Part shown: one piece after another, positions 8,280 through 17,406 of the stretch
Layout of the letters: the number at the start of each line of letters is the position of its first letter
How positions within the stretch are numbered: the first letter of the stretch is position 1
From: Flavilitoribacter nigricans DSM 23189 = NBRC 102662
GTDB lineage: Bacteria; Bacteroidota; Bacteroidia; Chitinophagales; Saprospiraceae
Direction: 5' to 3'
Assembly: GCF_002646595.1 (NCBI RefSeq)
Contig: NZ_PDUD01000027.1
Span: 124,001 to 188,000, forward strand
Length of the DNA stretch: 64,000 nt
Notes under the pieces: model-generated
Told to the model about the DNA's origin: nothing
Databases searched by the model: none
What the model saw: only the letters and a program-made list of their open reading frames with translations
Made by a program: the position numbers and the translations under genes

Positions 8280-9548
8280 TTATTGCGGAGCGATCTCTGC
8301 CGCTGCTTCCAGAGCCCTTTCCTCCTCCTGCCGTCGCTTGATATCCCGGTTGATCATTTGCATCATGCCGATGGTGATGATCATGCTGATGGCCACGATA
8401 ATTCCCAAGACGGGGTAGCGCTCAATGTATCCCGTCTCCGTCTGATAAACGATCATGCCGGCAATGGCCGAGGCGATACCGCCCGAGACCTGGGCCACCG
8501 AGGAGTTTACCCCCATGAACGCGCCGCGATCCGATGGGTCGGGCACAGCGGTGATCAGTGCGGAAGAAGCGATCATGCGGGAAGTGATCCCGAGAAAGAG
8601 TACCGAACTGAGTAGGATCAGGAACCAAAGCGGGGTCGGCCCCAGGTTGGTATAGTAAACCACCAGCACCAACGAAAGTAGGGAGCCGATCACAAACATG
8701 CGCATTTTACCGATCTTATCGCTCAGTCGGCCGATGATGGGGCCGCCGATCATGGAAACGATACCCGTGACCATATATACCAGCGGCAGTTCTTCCAGCG
8801 TAATGCCCAGATTATTGACGGAAAAGGCCGCACCGAATGGCATCAGCATGAAACCACCGGTAGACAGCAGGGTAGTGGCACCAAACCCTTTCAGGTAACG
8901 GAGCTGCGAGACCGTTTTGGTCAGGTGCCGAAACGGAGACTGTTTGGTTTGCAGCGACAAATGCGCGTCTACCGCCCGCATTTTAAAAACGATACCGATA
9001 AAGACAATAATACTGACCGCCACAATGAGTAGGAAAGGAGCGTGCCAGTCCATCCAGTTGGCGAGATACAGACCGATGGGAATACCGAGCACCTGACTGG
9101 TGGCAAAAGCCATTTGGATGAATCCCATCACCCGCCCCCGTACCTTTAGGGCGAAAATATCCGTAATGATCGCGTAGCTCACCGAACCGATCACTCCACC
9201 GAACAGACCGGTGACAATACGAGCGCCCAGAAGCAGATGGTAGGTGGGCGCGATACCGCAGAGGAAAGTACCGATGATGAAACCACCGTAAAAAAACAAC
9301 AGCAGTTTTTTCCGGTCGAACCGATCGGCGAAACCCGCAGCTAAAAGGCCCGCAGCCCCGGCACTGAAAGCGTAGGCCGAAACCACCAGCCCAAACTGCG
9401 CCGTAGTAATGTCCATTTCTTCGAGCAGGATGGCGCTCAGGGGCGACAGCACCATGAAATCCAGGATAATGGTGAACTGCAGGATCGTCAGTACGGCGAT
9501 AATAAAGGCCTCGTAAGCAGTAAAAGTTTTAGACTTGGTGGTGGTCAA
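8280..9548 (-). CDS. Major facilitator superfamily transporter
   Basis: A 422-residue inner-membrane protein with about twelve hydrophobic helices. The MFS signature after helix 2 is visible as GFADRFDRKKLLLF, and a related loop (GRLSDKIGKMRMFV) follows helix 8, as expected for two homologous halves. The N-terminus (TTTKSKTFTAYEAFIIAV) is short and the C-terminus is acidic. Sequence type is closest to the drug/sugar efflux MFS group, but the substrate cannot be read from the sequence. It stands 197 bp downstream of the SusD gene on the same strand and may be transcribed with that locus or alone. Confidence 0.92.
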   Translation of the reverse strand: MTTTKSKTFTAYEAFIIAVLTILQFTIILDFMVLSPLSAILLEEMDITTAQFGLVVSAYAFSAGAAGLLAAGFADRFDRKKLLLFFYGGFIIGTFLCGIAPTYHLLLGARIVTGLFGGVIGSVSYAIITDIFALKVRGRVMGFIQMAFATSQVLGIPIGLYLANWMDWHAPFLLIVAVSIIVFIGIVFKMRAVDAHLSLQTKQSPFRHLTKTVSQLRYLKGFGATTLLSTGGFMLMPFGAAFSVNNLGITLEELPLVYMVTGIVSMIGGPIIGRLSDKIGKMRMFVIGSLLSLVLVVYYTNLGPTPLWFLILLSSVLFLGITSRMIASSALITAVPDPSDRGAFMGVNSSVAQVSGGIASAIAGMIVYQTETGYIERYPVLGIIVAISMIITIGMMQMINRDIKRRQEEERALEAAAEIAPQ

Positions 9549-9696
9549 AGTGCGAGCTTTTGGTATCCGAGTAGTGATTACCTTTTGGAAACTGCACGGG
9601 AAGTAGAATAGTTTCGGGAGAATGGATATTTGCGACGGAGATGGATACTGAAACTACTTTTAATCTGGGCACTGAGTTAAAATCAACATCAAAGAT

Positions 9697-9730
9697 CGGG
9701 TTGCGGAGCCCGATTAGGCCCCGCAACCCG
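9697..9730 (-). terminator. Hairpin downstream of the SusCD unit
   Basis: The arms 9697-9706 and 9721-9730 (CGGGTTGCGG and its complement) form a 10-bp GC-rich stem, 16 bases past the SusD stop. The following T-run on the minus strand is short, so termination may be partial and allow some read-through to the MFS gene. Confidence 0.55.
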
Positions 9731-9745
9731 AAAGTTACCGATCGG

Positions 9746-11167
9746 TCAACGGGAGTTGACCTCCGTACTCGTAAAGATCCCCGGATCCTGATCCGGAGCG
9801 TTGGCATTGGCATTGAGTTCATCCGATGCATAGGGTAACCGACCGACATGCAGGGAAGCACTGCCGTCGTTGAGCGGGAACGGCACCACCAGATCCAGTT
9901 CGTTGGCACCCCGCAGGCGGCGGTGATCGTTGAACGGCATCCAGGTCAGGAAACCGGTAATGTAGCGCTCTTCGATGATCTCCCGCAACAGGGCGCGCAA
10001 GGGGTCGATCCCGTCCATGTTCTCTATCCCTCCGGCCTGGAAATCTTCGGCGGTATAAGCTTCGTACAGATAGGGGATCGTATCGAAACTTTCGTTGAAA
10101 AAATCGCCGGTATTCAGGTACATCCGCAATTCATTCAGATTTTCCAGTCCCGTATCGAAGCCCTGGGTGCGGGCGCCGGCCTCGGCCAGGGTCAGCAGGT
10201 TCTCTTCGTAGCTGATCAGGTTTTGCGGCTCGAATTGCTCGATGATCCCCAGGTTGGAAAGCCCATTGGTTTCCACCACGTAACTGTAGCCGGAACGGGC
10301 CCTCTCGTTGGTTTTGGCATTGCCCCGGTAGACTTCACTATCCGGATCGAGTAACTGTACCATATAGCTGTCACCGGAGCCGATGTCTCCACCGCGGGAA
10401 CCGGAGAGGGTGGTCCAGAACTGGTTCTTATCATCCGTGGTGGTTTCGGTACCTCTCGGCACAAATTCCATACTGCCACCGGGTGAGCTGATCCCGTTCT
10501 GAGCGGCCGCAAAGGCCATGCCGTAATCTCCGGTGAGTAAGTAGTAGCGGCTTTTCAGCGTCCACGCTGTTGCCAGCCATTTATCCGCATCGCCCTCAAA
10601 GTGAATGTCTTCCGGCAGGGGGCGGGAGGCGGCGGCACTCAGATCGTTGATGGCATCATCCAACAGCGCCTGCATACTGCCCAGTACGGCCACCTGGCTG
10701 TCGAATACCGGATCTTCTACTTCCGGATCGTTGATCTCCGTGTAAGGGACATCCCCAAAAATAGCGGCTGCGGTACCTACCGCGTGCGCTTCGAGTACTT
10801 TGGCGATGCCGGTGAGTAACGCATCATTTGGGGCCTGATCCAGAATATGCCGTACATTGGTGACCACACCGACGTAGATCTTATTCCAGGAAGAATTGGC
10901 TTCAGCCGTCGAAATGTTGTAGCGGTAAACGTCGCCGTAAACGGAGGCAAATCCGAATAACTGGCCGGAATAGAGCGCCGATATCCGGCTAAGGTGCCCC
11001 AGTTGAAAGCTGACATTGGCGAGTTCTACGCCCGTCAGAAATAATTTTGCTTCGATCTCATCCGCCGTCACGGCGTTTGGATTGTCGTTGATTTCGTCTA
11101 CCAGACTCTGGCAGGAGATCATCAGTAAGCTCAGCGCAAGTAAGCTGGTATATAAAAGCTTTTTCAT
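9746..11167 (-). CDS. SusD/RagB-like nutrient-binding lipoprotein
   Basis: A 473-residue surface lipoprotein. The signal peptide ends in a lipobox (LLMISCQ), so Cys19 should be lipidated. The rest is alpha-helical with TPR-like character, typical of the SusD-like_2 branch (NDNPNAVTADEIEAKLFLTG near the N-terminus; SRYYLLTGDY in the middle). SusD proteins lie on top of a SusC barrel and bind the substrate for TonB-dependent uptake. The SusC partner is 18 bp upstream on the same strand. No glycoside hydrolase or protease is adjacent, so the nutrient, whether glycan or peptide, is not indicated. Confidence 0.93.
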   Translation of the reverse strand: MKKLLYTSLLALSLLMISCQSLVDEINDNPNAVTADEIEAKLFLTGVELANVSFQLGHLSRISALYSGQLFGFASVYGDVYRYNISTAEANSSWNKIYVGVVTNVRHILDQAPNDALLTGIAKVLEAHAVGTAAAIFGDVPYTEINDPEVEDPVFDSQVAVLGSMQALLDDAINDLSAAASRPLPEDIHFEGDADKWLATAWTLKSRYYLLTGDYGMAFAAAQNGISSPGGSMEFVPRGTETTTDDKNQFWTTLSGSRGGDIGSGDSYMVQLLDPDSEVYRGNAKTNERARSGYSYVVETNGLSNLGIIEQFEPQNLISYEENLLTLAEAGARTQGFDTGLENLNELRMYLNTGDFFNESFDTIPYLYEAYTAEDFQAGGIENMDGIDPLRALLREIIEERYITGFLTWMPFNDHRRLRGANELDLVVPFPLNDGSASLHVGRLPYASDELNANANAPDQDPGIFTSTEVNSR

Positions 11168-11185
11168 AATGTTTCGATTTAGGGA

Positions 11186-14100
11186 TTAGTAAGTGATCCG
11201 CAGACTGAACAGTACGGACTTGGTACTCGGGTTGGTGAAATAATCCAGGCCGCGGGAGTTGCCTACCCCAAACTGGTTGACCTGAGGATCAATTCCCTCC
11301 AGATTATCCCAAAGGAAAAGGTTCCGGCCGGTTGCCGTAAAGGTGATCCCGCTGATTTTGGTCTTGTTGCGGAACCAGGGAGAATCCAGGGTATAGCTCA
11401 GCGACAGTTCCCGCAGACGGGTATTGGTTGCGTCGTAGATCCCGAACTCGTAGATCTTACCGTCGCCGAAACCACCACCCGGGCCGGTACGGTACCAGGC
11501 TTCGTCGCGCAATACCGGGCCGCCACCAAAATCGTAGATATTACCCCTTACGAGCGTACCCGCCGGGAAGATATCCCCGTCGTAGTTGACGATATCCTGC
11601 TCCAGCATGGTTTCCACTGCCGTTTCCGCCGTAGTACCGAAGCGTCCGAGTACAAAAAGTGTCCGGAAAGAAAAGTCGCCGCCCTGCTGGTGATCGAAAA
11701 GGGCACTGAGGGTAAGCTTTTTCCAGCTCACGGCAAAGCCCAGTCCGGCCCGCCAGTCGGGATTGGGATCCCCTACAATGCCTTCCGATGAGGTAATGAT
11801 GGGAAAACCATTATCATTCAATACGTACGAACCGTCCGGGTTGCGTTGAGCACTGGTACTCCAGAGCACGCCCAGCGGCTCGCCGACCACGGCCCGGCTA
11901 CTGACGGACTGACCGGCTCCGATATCAACGGAAGTAACGCCTTTCAGGTCCGTTACCAGATTCTCATTGGTAGCGAAATTGCCAAATACATTGATATTCC
12001 AATCGTTGTTCTGTACGGCCAGATAGTCGATCTCCGTTTCAAAACCCTTGTTTTCCATGCTACCCGCATTCGTATAGATCTGCTCAAAACCGGAGGACGG
12101 ACTGGTTTCTACAAACAGTAACATATCCTTGATCTCGTTTTGGTAGTAGGTCATATTCAGGGACAGCTTGTCGCTGAAGAAACGCAGGTCCGTACCGATC
12201 TCCCATTCGGTCTTTAACTCCGGCCTCAGGTTGGGGTCATTCCCGGTATTGTCGATCCGGAAGCCACCACCGAACTGATTGATGGAAACCCCGTCGGAAT
12301 AAGTGGAGTAAGCAAAGCCGCCTTCCGGCAGGGTCTGGCCGCGGTGGGCGAAAGGCTGGATACCCACCTGGCCCCAGGAGGCGCGCAGTTTACCGAAAGA
12401 AAGCAGGTCCTTATTGCTACTCTTGACAAATTGCCAGGCACCGTCTATGGACGGATAGAAGAAATTACCGTCTACACTGGATACTGCCTCCGTAGCGCCG
12501 GAAACATTGATGAACAGGCGGTCAAAGAGGTCAAAAGCAAGCACGCCGTAACCGCGGTTGGAACGGATCAGCCGCCGGGTTTTACTGATGGAGGATGCCT
12601 CCGAAGCGGTATTGAGGTCGGTGGTGATCTTGGTTGAATTCACCAGAAAACCCTGGAGGAGTGATTCGTTGATGTCGCGGGACCGGTCGTTGATGTTCCA
12701 GCCAACGGTAGCCGTAAGTCCGATCTTATCCGCCAGTTTGAAATTACCGCGGGCGATGGCGTCGAAGTTGATCTCGGTTTCCGCAACGACATCCTCTCCG
12801 TAGGCACCGTTCCGGGTATCACTGTCCGCCGATCCGATAGGGAAAAAAGTGATCCGCCGGTCCGAGTAGGAATCTACGCCGCCCCGCAGGGTGAAGGTCA
12901 GCCAACTGTTGGGCGTCGCGTTCAGTTCACTGGAAACGATAAAGCGGTCAACATCGGTCGTGTTCTTTTGCTCGTACAGTGACCAAAGAGGGTTGGTATA
13001 ACCCGGATTGATACTGGAACCCAGCAAATTCCGGTAGGAGCGGTGGGCGCGGGGTGTGGCTACACCGTCATCGTTGTAGTAAGTACCGATGTAATCCCGC
13101 TGATCGAAATCGGGCGGGGTACGCAATAGGCCAAGCAGAAGTCCGGAGGTATTGGAGTTTTGCTGGATCCGGTTACCGTGGCTGCTGATGTAACCCGCTT
13201 TGGTAGACATGCTCAGCCAGTCGTTAAAGATCATCTTGTTGTTCAGGCGGATATTGGTCTTGTTGTACTCGCTGCCGCGAATAATGCCGTCCTGATCAAT
13301 GCGGCCGAGGCTGAAATAAAAAGTGGCCCGCTCGGTTCCTCCGCTGATCGACAGGTCGTGCTGGAGGAAATGCCCGGTCTGAAATACGGAATTCCAGTTT
13401 TCATCCACAAAGGTTTCCCGCGAATTTTTGACATTGCGGTTGGCCAGTGGGTAATAGAGGGTACCGTCTGCGGCTTCAAAATATTCACCGCTCTGGTCCA
13501 CATCATCGGCGCCGCCCGCCCGATCGGCGATCCGGTCTCCCCAGGCTTCGGCCCGGCTGGAGCGCTCGTCGTAGACGCCGTCCCGGCCTTTGCCGTAGGT
13601 GTTTTGCATGGGCATCCGTTCGGAGACCTCATCCAGGGAAAGCGAAGCGGAATAGGTGATCTTCGGACGGCCGGATTTTCCGTTCTTGGTCGTGATCACC
13701 AGCACGCCGTTGGCCGCGCGGGAACCCCAGAGAGAAGCCGCCGAAGCGCCCTTCAGTACCTGGATCGATTCAATATCGGCCGGGTTGAGGTCATTGAGCC
13801 GGGATTGCTGGGATACCCCGCCCGAGCGGGACCCGGTCAGACTGGCGCCACCGGTGTAGATCGTGGAATTGCTGATCGGGATACCGTCAACAATGATCAG
13901 CGGGTTACTGGAACCCTCAATGGTGTTGGCACCGCGAATACGGAAGTTGACCCCGGCCCCCGGATCTCCGTTGGTACTGAGGATCTCCACATTCGACGCT
14001 TTTGCCGCCAGGGAATTGAGCACCATGGCTTCGCCGGATCGCTGGATCTGCTCCGTACCGATCACGGAAGACGTGGATCCGGATTCATCCTTTCGGGTTT

Positions 14101-14449
14101 CGTAACCCAGAGCCGAAACAACGACCTCGCCCAGTAGTTGGGCGTCTTCTTCCATTTCAATATTGAAATTGTTGTCGTTGCCCACCGGTAAACTGATGGG
14201 TTGCAGACCGGTGTAGGTGATCTGCAACACGGAATTCGGTCCGGCCACCTGCAGGGAAAATTTACCGTCCAGATCGGTTATGGTACCGTTAGAGGTACCT
14301 TGCTCCAGGACGTTAACCCCGATGAGCGCTACTCCGTCGGTGTCGGTGATGACACCGGTAACGATTCGCTGGGCGTTTAGCTGAATCGAAACACAGAGAG
14401 CGATTAGTCCAATACTTAACCATTTCATAGGCTTAGATTTGTGATTCAT
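11186..14449 (-). CDS. SusC/RagA-type TonB-dependent outer-membrane transporter
   Basis: A 1087-residue barrel protein. A signal peptide is followed by a CarboxypepD_reg-like domain (about residues 28-105: VTGVITDTDGVALIGVNVLE), a TonB-box region near EVVVSALGYE, a plug domain (about 115-240, with RIRGANTIEGSSNPLIIVDG) and a long beta-barrel ending in LFSLRITY. Length and order match the SusC family. It pairs with the SusD gene 18 bp downstream to import a bulky nutrient using TonB energy. It is transcribed divergently from a permease gene; the 285-bp gap should hold promoters for both directions, but I found no clean match to the Bacteroidota consensus there. Confidence 0.95.
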   Translation of the reverse strand: MNHKSKPMKWLSIGLIALCVSIQLNAQRIVTGVITDTDGVALIGVNVLEQGTSNGTITDLDGKFSLQVAGPNSVLQITYTGLQPISLPVGNDNNFNIEMEEDAQLLGEVVVSALGYETRKDESGSTSSVIGTEQIQRSGEAMVLNSLAAKASNVEILSTNGDPGAGVNFRIRGANTIEGSSNPLIIVDGIPISNSTIYTGGASLTGSRSGGVSQQSRLNDLNPADIESIQVLKGASAASLWGSRAANGVLVITTKNGKSGRPKITYSASLSLDEVSERMPMQNTYGKGRDGVYDERSSRAEAWGDRIADRAGGADDVDQSGEYFEAADGTLYYPLANRNVKNSRETFVDENWNSVFQTGHFLQHDLSISGGTERATFYFSLGRIDQDGIIRGSEYNKTNIRLNNKMIFNDWLSMSTKAGYISSHGNRIQQNSNTSGLLLGLLRTPPDFDQRDYIGTYYNDDGVATPRAHRSYRNLLGSSINPGYTNPLWSLYEQKNTTDVDRFIVSSELNATPNSWLTFTLRGGVDSYSDRRITFFPIGSADSDTRNGAYGEDVVAETEINFDAIARGNFKLADKIGLTATVGWNINDRSRDINESLLQGFLVNSTKITTDLNTASEASSISKTRRLIRSNRGYGVLAFDLFDRLFINVSGATEAVSSVDGNFFYPSIDGAWQFVKSSNKDLLSFGKLRASWGQVGIQPFAHRGQTLPEGGFAYSTYSDGVSINQFGGGFRIDNTGNDPNLRPELKTEWEIGTDLRFFSDKLSLNMTYYQNEIKDMLLFVETSPSSGFEQIYTNAGSMENKGFETEIDYLAVQNNDWNINVFGNFATNENLVTDLKGVTSVDIGAGQSVSSRAVVGEPLGVLWSTSAQRNPDGSYVLNDNGFPIITSSEGIVGDPNPDWRAGLGFAVSWKKLTLSALFDHQQGGDFSFRTLFVLGRFGTTAETAVETMLEQDIVNYDGDIFPAGTLVRGNIYDFGGGPVLRDEAWYRTGPGGGFGDGKIYEFGIYDATNTRLRELSLSYTLDSPWFRNKTKISGITFTATGRNLFLWDNLEGIDPQVNQFGVGNSRGLDYFTNPSTKSVLFSLRITY

Positions 14450-14734
14450 AAATAGAAAAGGAAAACGTGTAAGTGTGTATTGATTAAGAGTTTAAGATAT
14501 AAAAGCGAGCGGGGAAATTAAAATTTGGCGGGCTGATGTCCGTCGACCTACCCAAAACTACCCACGAAATTTCGATAAACGGGGCTATTTCCGGGCGCTT
14601 ACGGTTTCCGGGAAAGAGGCAATAGTTAACAAAAAGGAAAATGTGATCCCCAATTGTTAATCAGCTTAGAGAGCAAGAAAAAGTTGATATCTTAAAGCAT
14701 TGCTCCGCTCTTTTTCACCCGAAAATGTGATCCT

Positions 14735-17149
14735 ATGCTCCGTAATTATTTCAAAGTAGCCTGGAGAAATCTCCGGAAGACCCCTGCGCTAACCCTCATC
14801 AACGCCACCGGTCTGGCGGTAGGCCTGGGTTTCCTCTTCCTGACGGCTGCTTATATCTGGCGTGAATACCAGGTGAATACCGTTATCCCTGATAACGACC
14901 GCGTATTGGTGCTGAAAAGCAACTGGAAGCGGGCGGGAATGGGGCTGGAGTTTACCACCTTTGCCCCCCTCGCCAGGTCCCTCTACGAAAACTATTCCGA
15001 TCTGGTAGAAAATTACTACCACCACGACGGGATCTCCTCCATTGTCTCCCACGGGGATCAGCTTTTCTCGGAAAGCCTGCAGCCGGGCGATCCCACCTTT
15101 CTGGAGATGTTTGGTTTTGAATTGCTGTACGGCTCGGCCGAGGGGGCGTTGGAGGCCCCATTTACGCTGGTGCTCACCGAATCAAAGGCCCGGAAGTATT
15201 TCGGCCGTGCGGACGTAGTCGGAGAGACGCTGGAGATCCAGTCCTTCTCCGGAGCGGAACAGGCTTTTGAGATCACGGCCGTTTTGCAGGACCTGCCTTA
15301 CAATACCGTTACCAGCTACAATAACGGCAGCAACGAGATCTTCCTATCGGCGGCCAGTCTGGATTTCTTCGGTCGCCGGGAATCCTTCGAATCCTGGCAG
15401 AATCCCTACCTGATCAGCTATGTAAAATTGCGGGAGGGAGTCACAGCGGATCGTCTGGAAGAACCCTTACGGGAATTATTGCGCGCCAATACGCCGGAAG
15501 AGGTTCATCAGAATCTGGAAATATACACCGCAGCGGTTCGGGATTATTACCTCCAGCTGAACGACGGATCGGCCCGACGGATGATGCTCACCATGGGCTT
15601 TATCGCCCTTTTCATTCTCTTCATGGCCGTGGTGAATTTCATCAATACCACGGTGGGTAACTCACTGACCCGACTGAAAGAAACCGGACTGCGCAAGGTA
15701 CTGGGAGGTAACCGGCAGCAGGTAACGGCCCAATTTCTCGTGGAAGCACTCGTCTTCAGCACGCTGGCCGCAGTAGCGGGCATATTGATCTATACGCTGG
15801 CCCGGCCGGCTTTCAGCCACATCCTGGGGAAAAGTCTGCCCGGCCTGTCCGATATGCCGGTGCTCTTTGCGTTGTTCCCGCTGCTGACTGCTCTTGCGGT
15901 CGGTCTGCTGGCGGGCATTTACCCGGCGCTGGTACTGGCAGCCCAACCTTCCGTGGCGGCGATGCAGGGCAAACTGAAAGCCGTACGGGAAAAGAAACAT
16001 CTTCGACATTTTCTGCTGGCTTTACAGTTTACCACGGCGATCATCGTTTTTGTCGGTGCGGTGGTGGTGCACCAGCAGGTCAGTTATTTTTTTAACGCCA
16101 ATCTCGGCTACGATAAAGAATCGGTACTGGTATTGCGGACACCGCGGGACTGGTCCGAAGCCGGTGTGCAAAAAATGCAGACGGCCCGCCGGGAATTTGC
16201 CCGATTGCCGCAGGTATCCGGGGCCACTTTTTCCTTTGAGATCCCCGACGGACAGAGCGGGAGTATTTCCAACCAGCTCTATCGCGCCGGTCAGGATGCC
16301 GGGGAAGCGATCACGGCCACTTCACTGGTGACGGATGCCCATTATCTGGATACCTACGCGATGGAATTGGCGACCGGCGATTTTTTTGATCCCAGCGGTA
16401 GTCCGGCCAATCTGCAGGCCCTGGTCCTGAACGAAACGGCGGCCCGCGAACTGGGGTGGGACGATCCGCAGGAAGCGGTCGGCGAACAACTGATGCTGAA
16501 CCAGAACGAAGCGCCCTTTACCGTGAAGGGTGTGGTGCGGGATTTTCATTTCAACACTATGCACGAAAATATCCGGCCGATCTTTTTTCAGCATGTGAGC
16601 GGTGCCCTTTTGTACCGGTATTTCTCCTTCAAGATCCGCCCGGGGAATCTGGCCGCTACCGTGACGGCGATACAGGATCAGTGGAGTGCCCTTTTCCCGG
16701 ATGCCCCCTTCGATTATCAGTTTATGGATGAAACACTGGCCGGTCGTTACCAAAATGAACTACAACTGAAAAAAGCCTCGCAGGCGGCCACCATTATTGC
16801 GCTGTTGATCGTTCTGTTGGGCGTGATCGGCATCATCTTGCTGGCGATCACCCGTAAGACCAAAGAGATCGGTATCCGCAGCGTACTCGGCGCTTCCCGG
16901 TCTCAGATCATCTGGCTGTTCGGCCGGGAGTTCTTCTGGATCATCGTGGTGGCCAATCTGGTGGCGTGGCCGGTAGCCTGGGGGCTGTTGCAGCAGTGGC
17001 TGACGCATTATGCCTACCAGGTGGAGATCAGTATGGTGGTGTTTGCGGGTACCGGCCTGCTGGTGGTCGGACTGACCGCCGTGATCGTCAGCTGGCTGGT
17101 CGGCCGGAAGATGCGGCGGAATCCGGCTTTGTCCCTGCGGGACGAATAA
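14735..17149 (+). CDS. FtsX/MacB-type ABC transporter permease
   Basis: An 804-residue permease with the same plan as the genes at the left edge: N-terminal helix (RKTPALTLINATGLAVGLGF), periplasmic MacB-like domain, FtsX block with GLRKVLGGNRQQ, second periplasmic domain, and a final FtsX block with KEIGIRSVLGAS. It differs from its paralogues in the C-terminus (NPALSLRDE rather than NPVESLRSE) and in a basic tail, so it belongs to a diverged subgroup. The next gene is another permease 257 bp downstream. No ATPase is encoded nearby. The substrate is unknown. Confidence 0.92.
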   Translation: MLRNYFKVAWRNLRKTPALTLINATGLAVGLGFLFLTAAYIWREYQVNTVIPDNDRVLVLKSNWKRAGMGLEFTTFAPLARSLYENYSDLVENYYHHDGISSIVSHGDQLFSESLQPGDPTFLEMFGFELLYGSAEGALEAPFTLVLTESKARKYFGRADVVGETLEIQSFSGAEQAFEITAVLQDLPYNTVTSYNNGSNEIFLSAASLDFFGRRESFESWQNPYLISYVKLREGVTADRLEEPLRELLRANTPEEVHQNLEIYTAAVRDYYLQLNDGSARRMMLTMGFIALFILFMAVVNFINTTVGNSLTRLKETGLRKVLGGNRQQVTAQFLVEALVFSTLAAVAGILIYTLARPAFSHILGKSLPGLSDMPVLFALFPLLTALAVGLLAGIYPALVLAAQPSVAAMQGKLKAVREKKHLRHFLLALQFTTAIIVFVGAVVVHQQVSYFFNANLGYDKESVLVLRTPRDWSEAGVQKMQTARREFARLPQVSGATFSFEIPDGQSGSISNQLYRAGQDAGEAITATSLVTDAHYLDTYAMELATGDFFDPSGSPANLQALVLNETAARELGWDDPQEAVGEQLMLNQNEAPFTVKGVVRDFHFNTMHENIRPIFFQHVSGALLYRYFSFKIRPGNLAATVTAIQDQWSALFPDAPFDYQFMDETLAGRYQNELQLKKASQAATIIALLIVLLGVIGIILLAITRKTKEIGIRSVLGASRSQIIWLFGREFFWIIVVANLVAWPVAWGLLQQWLTHYAYQVEISMVVFAGTGLLVVGLTAVIVSWLVGRKMRRNPALSLRDE

Positions 17150-17240
17150 GTATCGGCAATTCCCGCTCAAGGTCAGCGTTTGCAGCCAAAAGCATAGTAC
17201 TAACCACCGGTTCTGTCTACGTGCGATTCTGAACAGCGAG

Positions 17241-17268
17241 TGTTCAATAATGAACATCCCTATTTTTG
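17241..17268 (+). promoter_or_regulatory. Operator-like palindrome next to a TATTTTTG -7 box
   Basis: TGTTCA-N4-TGAACA (17241-17256) is a perfect 6+6 palindrome lying four bases before TATTTTTG (17261-17268), which fits the Bacteroidota -7 consensus TAnnTTTG. No TTG is found at the usual -33 distance, so activation by a bound regulator would be consistent. The position implies a start near 17275 for the permease beginning at 17407. Confidence 0.45.
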
Positions 17269-17406
17269 CAGCTATGACATAAGTGTCTAAAAAACAATGC
17301 CTTGTTGCCATTCGGCCGGCTGGCACGATTTTGCCTTTAAAAGAGGTATTCGATCCCGGCCCACACCGCCGGTCACTTCCTTATTGGTACCAAACGGCTG
17401 TAAACA

